Shown: piece by piece, positions 17,392 through 25,425 of the stretch
How the letters are laid out: every line of letters starts with the position of its first letter
How positions within the stretch are numbered: position 1 is the first letter of the stretch
Assembly: GCA_044341025.1 (NCBI GenBank)
Contig: JBIISM010000001.1
Location: forward strand, 310,001 to 374,000
Direction of reading: 5' to 3'
DNA: 64,000 nt
Origin: JABMMZ01 sp044341025
Lineage (GTDB): Bacteria; Bacteroidota; Bacteroidia; NS11-12g; UBA955
Notes under the pieces: generated by a model
The model's database searches: none
What the model saw: only the letters and a program-made list of their open reading frames with translations
Told to the model about the DNA's origin: nothing
Made by a program: the position numbers and the translations under genes

Positions 17392-18492
17392 TTATCCCAA
17401 TAAAGAAACACCAATTATTTTGCCAATTCCAAAGGTTATTGCAGCTGCGATTAAACCAAATAAAACCTGTCTAAAACCAGAATACCAAACGCTTTTTCCT
17501 GTAAAAAGAGTAATTGCTGCACCAATGATAAACAAACCTAATCCACTAAGTATTGTGCTAAAAATAATTGCTTGTGTTCCGCCTAAAAAGAAAAATGGAA
17601 TAACGGGTAATATTGCACCCATTGCAAACAATATAAATGAACTAACTGCAGCTTCCATTGCTGACCCTTTTAAGTCTTCAGCATTAATGCCAAGTTCTTC
17701 TTTAATCAATACCTCGTGCGCATGCTCTTTGTTTTGCATGATATCAGAGGCCATTTTTCTAGCCTGCTCCTCTGGAATACCCTTAGACATATAAATGAGC
17801 GCCAACTCTTTTTCTTCGCCTTCTGGATTGTTCTCCAATTCATCCATTTCCAATTGCATTTGGTTTTCGTAAAGTTCTTGCGAGCTTTTTACAGATATCC
17901 ATTCGCCTAATGCCATCGATAAGGCACCTGCCAATAAACCTGCCATACCTGCTAATAAGACTTCTTTTTGCCCGCTGCTTGCGCCTGCAATGCCCATTAC
18001 CAAACTAAAATTTGAAACCAATCCATCATTTCCCCCAAGAACAGCAGCTCTTAATGCATTTCCGCCCACCGAACGGTGCCTTTTTTCAAAACGGGCCAAA
18101 TTTGAACCTGAAATATTTGGACTGTGGTTTAATATGTTTTTAAGAATGGTGACATGGGCAGTATCTGATAAAGATTCTTCAGTTTTTGTTTTTTTTCTGG
18201 CGTTAACAACCGACGAAGAAATGCTTTTTTCGGTATCTAGCAATACCCCTAAAACATAATCGTATCCCATTACTTTGCCAATTTGTTTAAGGATTTTCGC
18301 TCTAGTTGATGGACCAGGCATATTGTTTATGTCCATGCCGTTTTTTTGCATAAAAGCCTGGGCGTGTCCGTATTCAATCTCACTCATCTGATGAAAAATA
18401 TTGGCAACATTTGCATCGTCTTCGTGCTCTGCCAAAAGTTTATACAAAAAACTGGCATCAATTTCTGTTTGTATATTTTTTAAATCAATCAT
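17392..18492 (-). CDS. Ferritin-like/VIT1 fusion iron exporter (MbfA-like)
   Basis: 366 residues. The first about 140 residues are a ferritin-like helical domain with metal-ligand positions such as QTEIDASFLYKLLAEHE and SEIEYGHAQAF (ExxH). The rest is a VIT1/CCC1 transporter (RSVGGNALRAAVLGGNDGLV, then five hydrophobic helices, ending GFGLI-like AAAITFGIGKIIG). This architecture is known from membrane-bound ferritin A, which exports iron or manganese and protects against oxidative stress. Single gene; the GNAT remnant lies just downstream. Confidence 0.9.
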   Translation of the reverse strand: MIDLKNIQTEIDASFLYKLLAEHEDDANVANIFHQMSEIEYGHAQAFMQKNGMDINNMPGPSTRAKILKQIGKVMGYDYVLGVLLDTEKSISSSVVNARKKTKTEESLSDTAHVTILKNILNHSPNISGSNLARFEKRHRSVGGNALRAAVLGGNDGLVSNFSLVMGIAGASSGQKEVLLAGMAGLLAGALSMALGEWISVKSSQELYENQMQLEMDELENNPEGEEKELALIYMSKGIPEEQARKMASDIMQNKEHAHEVLIKEELGINAEDLKGSAMEAAVSSFILFAMGAILPVIPFFFLGGTQAIIFSTILSGLGLFIIGAAITLFTGKSVWYSGFRQVLFGLIAAAITFGIGKIIGVSLLG

Positions 18493-18558
18493 TTATATGG
18501 GTTCAATTTTCTAATACAAAGTTAAGTTACTTTGTTCCACTTGGTGTTTAAATAAACA

Positions 18559-20715
18559 TTAATAAAAATTCACAATTCCTGTTTCAACATCATACAAACC
18601 ACCAACTATTTTTATTTTTCCAGCAGTTTCTAATTCGGCAATTAATGGACTCTCTTTTTTAATTCTTTCTATTGTTAGGAATACGTTTTGTTCCGATACT
18701 TTATTTACGAATTCTAAATTTGAACCATTTCGGTTTAATGTGAAAGTTGTTTCACTGTCAATGGCAGGTTGAATTTTGTTAAGTAAGGTGGTTAAGTTGC
18801 CTAATTTAACATGGTTGCAAGCTCCAATTATTGCGCCACATTTCGTGTGTCCTAATACAACAATTAATTTCACACCAATCTCATGAATACCAAATTCCAT
18901 ACTTCCGAGTATGTCTTCATTCAAAATGTTTCCTGCTATTCTCACACTAAATATGTCGCCCAATCCAAGATCAAATATATGTTCGGTAGTGGTTCGTGAA
19001 TCAATACAACTTAACACAATTGCAAAAGGGTTTTGTCCAAAAGATGTTGCGTTTACCTGTTGTTTCAAATATTTTTCCGCCCATTTTCCATTCACAAATC
19101 TTTCGTTTCCATTTTTTAAAATCTCAAGAATATTATCAGGTGAGAGCTTTTCCTGTGTAGCCTTGTCTAGAACATTTACAAATTCAATGCGGTCTTCTAA
19201 ATGGTATAATGATTTTATGCCCAAAACATTGACTTTGATATTTTTTAAGCCGCTAACAGTGTTTTTGAAATCGTTTATAATGTCCAAGACATCTTGATCA
19301 ATGTAATCGGAATATGTTGCATCTATAATTACTTTGGAGTTGTCTGGGATATTCCATAAGGTGTCTTGAATGCTGGCTTTATTCAAGAATGAAACCTGGT
19401 TAGGAAGCTCAATTCGTATGGTTTCATCCAAGTGTAAAGTTTCCTTTTTTATAACAAATGGGTTTTTGAAATTGCTTCTTAATAAATAGAAAATACTAAT
19501 ACCTAAACCAATCAAAACACCAACCAATAAATCTGTAAAAACGATTGCCAAGATGGTGCATACGAATGGGATAAATTGATTGTATCCCCTAGAATACATG
19601 TCTTTATAAAGCCCTATTTTCGTTAGTTTATAACCTGTTACCAATAAAATTGATGCCAAGGAAGCCAATGGAATTAGATTTAAAAATGGCCCAAGCAATA
19701 GCAAGCTAAGCAACAAGAAAATCCCATGAAAAATACTGGATAATTTGGTTTTACTACCGGCGTTGATGTTTACTGAACTTCGAACAATAACGGAGGTGAT
19801 TGGGATCCCACCAATAAACCCTGAAAGCATATTTCCAGCACCTTGCGCCAGTAACTCAACGTTAGGTGATGCAAGTCGTTTCTCAGGGTCAAGGTTTTCA
19901 ACTGCTTCTAAATTTAATAAAGTTTCAAGTGATGCGACAATGGCAATGGTCAATGCGATGATCCAAACATCGTGGTTCCCAATTTCTGAAAAATTAGGCA
20001 ATACCAGCAATTGTTGATACCCTACAAATTTAGGAATATTTACCAGATGGGACTCTTGTATGTATAAATTGGGTAAATAAAGTTTAAAAATCTGGTTGAG
20101 AAATATGCCTAAAAAGACCACAAACAATGAGGCAGGTAATAACTGTATTTTTTTCAATCTAGTCTTGTCCCAATAGACCAATGCAAACAATGATATCATA
20201 GAAACCACGATGGCTCCCCAAGAAAAATAATTGAAAATTTGCAGCAGTTCTGAAAACGTATTTTCTCCGTCAGCTTGAGAAAATGAAAAATCATCTTCAG
20301 GGTCTTTGTCATATCCTACTGCATGGGGAATTTGTTTCAAAATAAGAATGACGCCAATCGCAGCCAATAATCCTTTAATTACATTCGAAGGGATATAATT
20401 GGCAATAAAACCGCCTTTAAGGAGACCTAATACAATTTGAAAGGCACCAGCCAAAACAACAGCGAGCAAAAATGTTTCGAAACTGCCTAGTTTTAATATA
20501 GAACTTAAAACTATGGCAGACAATCCTGCTGCTGGTCCACTCACACTTGTATGCGATTGACTTAAAAAGCCAACGATTATTCCACCAATTATGCCAGAAA
20601 TAATGCCGGAAAGCAATGGAGCGCCGCTGGCCAAAGCAACCCCTAAGCAAAGTGGAAGTGCTACTAGGAAAACAACAAGACCCGCGGGTAAATCATATTT
20701 TAAATTTTTAAACAT
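18559..20715 (-). CDS. SulP anion transporter-STAS-carbonic anhydrase fusion
   Basis: 718 residues. Residues 1-420 are a SulP transporter with about 10-12 TM helices (start DLPAGLVVFLVALPLCLGVAL; SVSGPAAGLSAIV; GGIPITSVIVRSSVNINAGS). Residues about 435-530 look like a STAS domain. Residues about 545-718 are a beta-carbonic anhydrase with zinc ligands in SCIDSRTTTEHIF and GHTKCGAIIGAC. The fusion suggests bicarbonate transport coupled to CO2 hydration. Such fusions are known in several phyla. Monocistronic, divergent from the sigma gene at 20941 across a 225-base gap. Confidence 0.94.
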   Translation of the reverse strand: MFKNLKYDLPAGLVVFLVALPLCLGVALASGAPLLSGIISGIIGGIIVGFLSQSHTSVSGPAAGLSAIVLSSILKLGSFETFLLAVVLAGAFQIVLGLLKGGFIANYIPSNVIKGLLAAIGVILILKQIPHAVGYDKDPEDDFSFSQADGENTFSELLQIFNYFSWGAIVVSMISLFALVYWDKTRLKKIQLLPASLFVVFLGIFLNQIFKLYLPNLYIQESHLVNIPKFVGYQQLLVLPNFSEIGNHDVWIIALTIAIVASLETLLNLEAVENLDPEKRLASPNVELLAQGAGNMLSGFIGGIPITSVIVRSSVNINAGSKTKLSSIFHGIFLLLSLLLLGPFLNLIPLASLASILLVTGYKLTKIGLYKDMYSRGYNQFIPFVCTILAIVFTDLLVGVLIGLGISIFYLLRSNFKNPFVIKKETLHLDETIRIELPNQVSFLNKASIQDTLWNIPDNSKVIIDATYSDYIDQDVLDIINDFKNTVSGLKNIKVNVLGIKSLYHLEDRIEFVNVLDKATQEKLSPDNILEILKNGNERFVNGKWAEKYLKQQVNATSFGQNPFAIVLSCIDSRTTTEHIFDLGLGDIFSVRIAGNILNEDILGSMEFGIHEIGVKLIVVLGHTKCGAIIGACNHVKLGNLTTLLNKIQPAIDSETTFTLNRNGSNLEFVNKVSEQNVFLTIERIKKESPLIAELETAGKIKIVGGLYDVETGIVNFY

Positions 20716-20940
20716 TCTTTATAATTTTGAATTTGGTGGCAAAGTGATTGCAATTTAGGCATTCTGTTTTTAATTTATTTATAACATTTGTGCTTTTTTT
20801 GAACATTTTTTGCTTTTAAAATCAGGTTTCTGAAGCCTGCTTTTTGCAAAAAAACAATTACACTTAATTTTCAATTGAATTTTAAAGTTATAGCTGTATT
20901 TGATTTATTTTGAATTAAAATTGCACCTCATTTTGTTTTT
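20716..20940. other. Divergent intergenic region, SulP-CA / ECF sigma
   Basis: 225 A/T-rich bases separating two divergent genes, so both promoters must lie here. I found no full consensus TAnnTTTG pair and no copy of the CGTCTAAATAAT element that precedes the operons at 21492 and 23894. This suggests that the sigma gene itself is not under that element. Confidence 0.5.
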
Positions 20941-21462
20941 TTGAATTTAGAGAATACATATCAAGCGCATAAAAACTTGGTTTTTAACCTTGCACTTAAC
21001 TATGTTCAAAACACAGAAGATGCTGAGGAAATAACCCAAGATGTTTTTCTCTCAGTACACCAATCAATGGCAAATTTTAAAGGCCAATCAGATATTAAAA
21101 CATGGATTTACCGCATTACAATTAATAAGTCTCTTGATTTTTTAAAAGCCAAAAAACGTCAAAAAAGATTTAGCAACTTAACTTCCTTGTTCTTTGATAA
21201 TAGTTCTGAAATAAAATATCAAGAATCTGATTTTAAACATCCAGGAATTATTATGGAGGAAAAAGAAGCCTTCATAAAATTGTTCGAAACCATTAATCAA
21301 TTGCCCGATAATCAAAAGACTGTACTCATTTTATCGAAAATCGAGAATAAATCTCAGAAAGAAATAGCTGAAATTTTAGATCTTACAGTTAAAGCAGTTG
21401 AATCTTTGTTTCAAAGAGCCAAAAAAAATATTGAAAAAAAATACCCCAACGCAAAGGATTAA
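20941..21462 (+). CDS. ECF-type RNA polymerase sigma factor
   Basis: 173 residues. Region 2 (HKNLVFNLALNYVQNTEDAEEITQDVFLSVHQ ... KTWIYRITINKSLDFLKAKKR) and region 4 (INQLPDNQKTVLILSKIENKSQKEIAEILDLTVKAVESLFQRAKKNI) are both intact. The start is TTG 20941; no ATG lies closer. It is followed within 29 bases by a short one-TM protein and a periplasmic metal-sensor-like protein, an order like cnrH-cnrY-cnrX systems. Its likely targets are the two units headed by the shared 35-base element (21451 and 23854). Confidence 0.92.
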   Translation: MNLENTYQAHKNLVFNLALNYVQNTEDAEEITQDVFLSVHQSMANFKGQSDIKTWIYRITINKSLDFLKAKKRQKRFSNLTSLFFDNSSEIKYQESDFKHPGIIMEEKEAFIKLFETINQLPDNQKTVLILSKIENKSQKEIAEILDLTVKAVESLFQRAKKNIEKKYPNAKD

Positions 21463-21485
21463 TAAAATAAAATCGTCTAAATAAT
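21451..21485 (+). promoter_or_regulatory. Candidate ECF promoter, copy 1
   Basis: GCAAAGGATT (21451-21460), ten variable bases, then AATCGTCTAAATAAT (21471-21485); ATG 21492 follows after 6 bases. The same 10+10+15 arrangement recurs at 23854. Taking GCAAAG as the -35 and CGTCTA as the -10 gives a 17-base spacer, as in ECF promoters whose -10 is CGTC-like. The left part overlaps the 3' end of the sigma gene. Confidence 0.65.
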
Positions 21486-21491
21486 TATAAA

Positions 21492-21749
21492 ATGAAACCG
21501 TATCACCCAATAGATCGTTTAAGCCAAATTGAGAAAGTTGAAGCGCCAAACCTTTTGTTTGAAAAAATACAATCAAGAATTGGTAGTCAAAAAACAGAGA
21601 ATTTTTCAATTGGTATATCATACGCTATTGCCGCATCAATTGCTTTATTTCTTTGTCTAAACATTAGTCTTATTGTTTTCAAAGAAAATACGACAAACAA
21701 AATGAACTTATTTACCCAGTTGAATACTAATAACGATTTATACAAATGA
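21492..21749 (+). CDS. Short single-TM protein, putative anti-sigma factor
   Basis: 85 residues: an N-terminal cytoplasmic stretch (HPIDRLSQIEKVEAPNLLFE), one TM helix (IGISYAIAASIALFLCLNISLIVF, about residues 38-61) and a short periplasmic tail. Its size, topology and position directly after an ECF sigma gene, and before a CnrX/ZraP-like sensor, suggest a CnrY-like anti-sigma factor. There is no recognisable zinc anti-sigma motif, so the role rests on context. The stop overlaps the next ATG by 4 bases. Confidence 0.75.
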   Translation: MKPYHPIDRLSQIEKVEAPNLLFEKIQSRIGSQKTENFSIGISYAIAASIALFLCLNISLIVFKENTTNKMNLFTQLNTNNDLYK

Positions 21750-22189
21750 ACAAAGTAAAATTACTAACTGTTGCAGCAATAATATTGCTTTTGTCTAATC
21801 TTATTTTAGTGGGTTTTATTTTGAAAAATAAACCTGGCAGGGGTGATGGTCCTAAAGATTATATTATTGAAAAATTAAATTTTGATGATAAACAGATTGA
21901 AGATTATAATGCGTTAATAGAAGCTCATAGATTAGAAATTAGGAAGAATGAAAAACAAATTCATGCGCTAAAGAGTACTTTATATGCTGGTTTGAACACC
22001 ATTAATCAATCGATGAAGGATTCTTTAATGAATCAAATAGCAGCAATTCAAGTTCGTATTGAAGATACCCACTGCAAACATTTTAAAGATATCCAAAGTT
22101 TATGTAAACCTGAACAAATTAAAGCGTTTGATGCTTTGTTGTTGGAAATGTCTGACCTGTTTTCTCCAAGAAAAAAGCCAAGAAGATAA
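21746..22189 (+). CDS. Periplasmic heavy-metal sensor-like protein (CnrX/ZraP/CpxP type)
   Basis: 147 residues: an N-terminal membrane anchor (LLTVAAIILLLSNLILVGFIL), then an all-helical domain with the family signature near the C-terminus, DTHCKHFKDIQSLCKPEQIKAFDALL. The His-Cys-x-His cluster and second Cys are plausible metal ligands. The protein ends in a basic tail PRKKPRR. In Cnr-type systems such a sensor releases the anti-sigma factor on metal binding. It overlaps the upstream gene by 4 bases and is followed one base later by the mbnP-like gene. Confidence 0.82.
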   Translation: MNKVKLLTVAAIILLLSNLILVGFILKNKPGRGDGPKDYIIEKLNFDDKQIEDYNALIEAHRLEIRKNEKQIHALKSTLYAGLNTINQSMKDSLMNQIAAIQVRIEDTHCKHFKDIQSLCKPEQIKAFDALLLEMSDLFSPRKKPRR

Positions 22190-22190
22190 A

Positions 22191-22847
22191 ATGAATTTAT
22201 CGTTTAGATTTATTTCTTTTATAGGCATTTTCATAATTAGTAATTCCTTTGCTACACCTTTGGCTGCACTGAGAGTTGTACTCAAACGTCCAACTCAAGC
22301 GGATTCAATAAATATTGATGTTTTTAAATGTTACGTTTCCAATATTGTAATTTCTGATTCAAATAATCAAAAAGACTTAAGTCCAAGTAATTATCATTTG
22401 CTGGATTTTGTAAATTCTGATACATCATTGCTTTTTGTAAGTTCTTTCGCGAATGCCAATTCAATAGCATTTAATTTGGGCATAGATAGTATGATCAATA
22501 CCTCTGGGGCATTGGGTGGCCAATTAGATCCGAGCAATGGCATGTACTGGACCTGGCAAAGTGGCTACATCAATTTTAAAATTGAAGGTACATCGCCACA
22601 TTGTTCTGCAAGAAACCACGAGTTTCAATTTCACGCTGGAGGTTATGCCTATCCATACAATGCCCTTAATTCAATAAAGCTTGAACTTTTACCCAACAAA
22701 CCTTTTCACTTAGAAATTGACCTTGCGCTTTTTTTTAAGTTGATTTCAATACAGAATCTTAACCATGTGATGTCGCCTGGTCCTAATTCCATAATAATAT
22801 CTAAAGCCTTAGCGTCTTGTTTTAAAATAGTAGTGGATGAAAACTAA
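22191..22847 (+). CDS. mbnP: MbnP family copper-protein homologue
   Basis: 218 residues from ATG 22191, one base after the previous stop; a longer frame from 22059 would lie inside that gene. It has a signal peptide (FISFIGIFIISNSFA), then the family signature GGQLDPSNGMYWTWQSGYINF and a His-rich HCSARNHEFQFHAGGY. MbnP proteins are periplasmic. In methanotroph MbnP a Trp is converted to kynurenine by the partner di-heme enzyme MbnH and copper then binds. The partner gene follows here with an 11-base overlap. Copper binding in this organism is inferred. The symbol follows the family name. Confidence 0.85.
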   Translation: MNLSFRFISFIGIFIISNSFATPLAALRVVLKRPTQADSINIDVFKCYVSNIVISDSNNQKDLSPSNYHLLDFVNSDTSLLFVSSFANANSIAFNLGIDSMINTSGALGGQLDPSNGMYWTWQSGYINFKIEGTSPHCSARNHEFQFHAGGYAYPYNALNSIKLELLPNKPFHLEIDLALFFKLISIQNLNHVMSPGPNSIIISKALASCFKIVVDEN

Positions 22848-23847
22848 AATACTTTTCTTGTCTCTTTTATTGCTTTGCATCGCTTTTGTTTCTATCAATA
22901 AAAACACATCTAAATATCCTAAATATTTCCCTAAACCAATTTATGAGATTGAAAACTATAAAAGGACTAAATTTAAAATTGAGTTAGGACGTGCCTTGTT
23001 TTACGACCCAGTTCTCTCTAAAGACAACTCGATCTCTTGTGCTTCTTGCCACAATCCATACAATGCCTTTGCGCATGTTGACCACAATCTAAGCCATGGT
23101 ATTAATGATAAACCAGGAAATCGCAACGCGCCCGTTTTATTTAATTTGGCTTGGCATAAATCGTTTATGTGGGATGGGGCCATTAATCATATAGATGTGC
23201 AAGCACTAGCCCCGATTTCCCATCCGGATGAAATGGGTGAATCAATCTCAAATGTATTGCTAAAATTAAACCGAAGTCAAACCTATAGAAAAATGTTTTA
23301 CCTGGCTTATGGTGACTCGCTTATGAATTCTCAAAGAACACTTAAGTCTATCTCTCAGTTTTTGTTGAGTTTAATTAGCTGCAATTCAAAATACGACAGT
23401 ATGCTGTTTGGTAAATTGAGCTTTAACTTGCAAGAACAAAATGGTTACCGTTTGTTTAAATTGCATTGTAATACCTGCCATAAAGAACCTCTTTTTTCAA
23501 CTTTTGAATTTAAAAACAATGGGTTATCCATTGATACAAGTTTGAATGACTACGGACGCTACCGTGTTAGTTTGATACCGAAGGATTCATTTAATTTCAA
23601 GGTCCCTACTTTGCGAAATATCGAATTTTCATATCCGTATATGCATGATGGCCGATTTAAAACTTTGGCCCAAGTAATGAACCATTACAATTACATTGAC
23701 ATAAAAGACAAGAAACTATCCTTAGAACTTAAAAATCAACTTAATTTCAGCAGCAACGAAAAGGTTGATATCATTGCATTTCTAAGAACACTAACGGACC
23801 AGAAGTTTTTATTTGACTCAAAACACACATACCCCAAAAATAAATAG
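22837..23847 (+). CDS. mbnH: Di-heme cytochrome c peroxidase-family protein (MbnH/MauG-like)
   Basis: 336 residues with an N-terminal signal/anchor (ILFLSLLLLCIAFVSI) and two c-type heme sites, CASCH (about residue 67) and CNTCH (about residue 212), plus the MauG/CcpA motifs LFYDPVLSKDNSISCASCHNP, GNRNAPVLFNLAWHKSFMWDG and VPTLRNIEFSYPYMHDGRF. It overlaps the mbnP-like gene by 11 bases, the usual MbnP-MbnH pairing, so protein oxidation of MbnP is the likely role rather than peroxide detoxification. End of the first unit of the sigma locus. Confidence 0.9.
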   Translation: MKTKILFLSLLLLCIAFVSINKNTSKYPKYFPKPIYEIENYKRTKFKIELGRALFYDPVLSKDNSISCASCHNPYNAFAHVDHNLSHGINDKPGNRNAPVLFNLAWHKSFMWDGAINHIDVQALAPISHPDEMGESISNVLLKLNRSQTYRKMFYLAYGDSLMNSQRTLKSISQFLLSLISCNSKYDSMLFGKLSFNLQEQNGYRLFKLHCNTCHKEPLFSTFEFKNNGLSIDTSLNDYGRYRVSLIPKDSFNFKVPTLRNIEFSYPYMHDGRFKTLAQVMNHYNYIDIKDKKLSLELKNQLNFSSNEKVDIIAFLRTLTDQKFLFDSKHTYPKNK

Positions 23848-23853
23848 TTACCT

Positions 23854-23888
23854 GCAAAGGATTCTAAATATTAAATCGTCTAAATAAT
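23854..23888 (+). promoter_or_regulatory. Candidate ECF promoter, copy 2
   Basis: GCAAAGGATT (23854-23863), ten variable bases, AATCGTCTAAATAAT (23874-23888), then five bases and ATG 23894. All 25 conserved positions equal those of copy 1 at 21451, with identical spacing. Confidence 0.65.
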
Positions 23889-23893
23889 AAAAC

Positions 23894-24016
23894 ATGAATA
23901 AAATATATCTAAGCGTTTCTTTAATTGTCACTTTATTCAGCAGTATTGGTCAATTGATATCTTCAGGGAATTCGATTGAACAGCATGGTTTTTCGTATTT
24001 AAGCAATGGAATCTAA
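23894..24016 (+). CDS. Small secreted peptide or gene remnant, 40 residues
   Basis: Starts at the ATG right after the second CGTCTAAATAAT element: a signal-peptide-like N-terminus MNKIYLSVSLIVTLFSSIGQ, then LISSGNSIEQHGFSYLSNGI and a stop. The mature part recalls the first residues of Bacteroidota secreted proteins that begin 'SSGNSIEQ...', so it may be a truncated cargo gene, or a genuine leader peptide of the YHYH operon. A 50-base gap separates it from the next gene. Confidence 0.5.
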   Translation: MNKIYLSVSLIVTLFSSIGQLISSGNSIEQHGFSYLSNGI

Positions 24017-24066
24017 TTTCTTAAAACTTCAAACAATACATTCTATAAACTAATAAAATTATAAAA

Positions 24067-25419
24067 ATGATTAAAAACATTTGCCTTTTTACTGCAATTA
24101 TTTATTCAACGATTGCCTGCTCACAAACCAATCCGATTATCACCTCATGGTTACAGAATACCACTGGAATTCTTGGCAGACATTATGTAAATGGAAATTC
24201 TACTCCAATTAACGACGCCGATACCGCCAATGTTATGACGGTTTCCTACTCCAGTAATTGGGTCTACATCAGAACCAACGGTGTGCCTTCTTATATTACT
24301 GGTCCATTTTTAGATGGCAACCCTTCATTCACCACTGCTCAAAAAGCAATTTTTAAATTGAGTTTAAATCCTGCAAAAAATACAGGCACTTTATCGAATA
24401 CTAATCCCGGAAATATTGGATTGTTTATAAATGGTGTTGCTTTATTTGATTATCGAGACGGTGTTTCATGGAGTAATGCCAATAACGCTTTAAAAGGTGG
24501 TCCTTTGGGAGGAATGGGTGATAATGTTTGGAACCGTGATGCGGTAGTTGCGGAAAGAAAAGGTTTCGATTGTGCAAAAGGGCATCCTTCAATGGGGAAT
24601 TACCACCACCATCAAAATCCTAGTGCTTTTAATCTTGATCAGAATGTGGTTTCAACCATTTGTAACCTATACAATGCTGATGGATTATATGTTATAGATT
24701 CAACAAAACATTCACCGCTTATTGGTTTTTCATATGACGGATTCCCAATCTACGGTGCTTATGCATTTAAAAATACTGATGGAACAGGTGGAGTTGTTCG
24801 TGTGAAATCTGCTTACAAATACAGAAATATCACAACAAGAACAACCTATTCAAACGGAAGCAATGTTACAGCAGGTCCTGTTGTTTCAAGCACTTATCCT
24901 TTAGGGTACTTTAGAGAAGATTATGAATTTTTGGCAGGAACAAGTGATGATGTTTTGGATGTTCACAATGGTCGTTTTTGTGTAACCCCAGAATACCCTA
25001 AGGGAATTTATTGCTACTTTGCTACTGTTGATGCAAATTGGAATTCAGCTTATCCCTATGCGGTAGGTCCAACGTTTTATGGGGTTAAAAATGCTGTAAA
25101 AGTGAACACTATTATTGAACCAGTAACTATCTACAAGTCAAATAATACAGGTATTGAATCTTTTATTCAAGAAATGAACATTAGCATTTATCCAAATCCT
25201 GCCAGCGATTTATTGGCCATACAATGCAATGAGCTTAACCGTGAAAATTTAAGTATTGAATTGTATGATTTTACTGGAAAATTGGTTCAATCTTGTGTTT
25301 TATTGCAGGGAAGTACCATTGCGTATTTCGACACCCAAACTTTGTATGCTGGTCAATATGTTGTAAAAATTAATACCTCTTCAAAGGTTTATACCCGCAA
25401 CATAAGTATTGTTAAATAA
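24067..25419 (+). CDS. YHYH-domain protein with T9SS type A sorting domain
   Basis: 450 residues. Signal peptide ending near IACSQ, then a YHYH domain with CAKGHPSMGNYHHHQNPSAF and GFSYDGFPIYGAYAF, and a C-terminal type A sorting domain (ISIYPNPASDLLAIQ ... YVVKINTSSKVYTRNISIVK, about residues 375-450), so it is exported across the outer membrane by T9SS. The function of YHYH domains is not established; the His cluster suggests metal binding. It lies in the second unit under the sigma locus element, next to MbnP/MbnH, which makes a copper role plausible (inference). Confidence 0.88.
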   Translation: MIKNICLFTAIIYSTIACSQTNPIITSWLQNTTGILGRHYVNGNSTPINDADTANVMTVSYSSNWVYIRTNGVPSYITGPFLDGNPSFTTAQKAIFKLSLNPAKNTGTLSNTNPGNIGLFINGVALFDYRDGVSWSNANNALKGGPLGGMGDNVWNRDAVVAERKGFDCAKGHPSMGNYHHHQNPSAFNLDQNVVSTICNLYNADGLYVIDSTKHSPLIGFSYDGFPIYGAYAFKNTDGTGGVVRVKSAYKYRNITTRTTYSNGSNVTAGPVVSSTYPLGYFREDYEFLAGTSDDVLDVHNGRFCVTPEYPKGIYCYFATVDANWNSAYPYAVGPTFYGVKNAVKVNTIIEPVTIYKSNNTGIESFIQEMNISIYPNPASDLLAIQCNELNRENLSIELYDFTGKLVQSCVLLQGSTIAYFDTQTLYAGQYVVKINTSSKVYTRNISIVK

Positions 25420-25425
25420 TGTGAT

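Noticed and set aside
22059..22190. N-terminal extension of the MbnP-like frame
   Set aside because: Runs inside the sensor gene and removes the signal peptide; ATG 22191 restores it.
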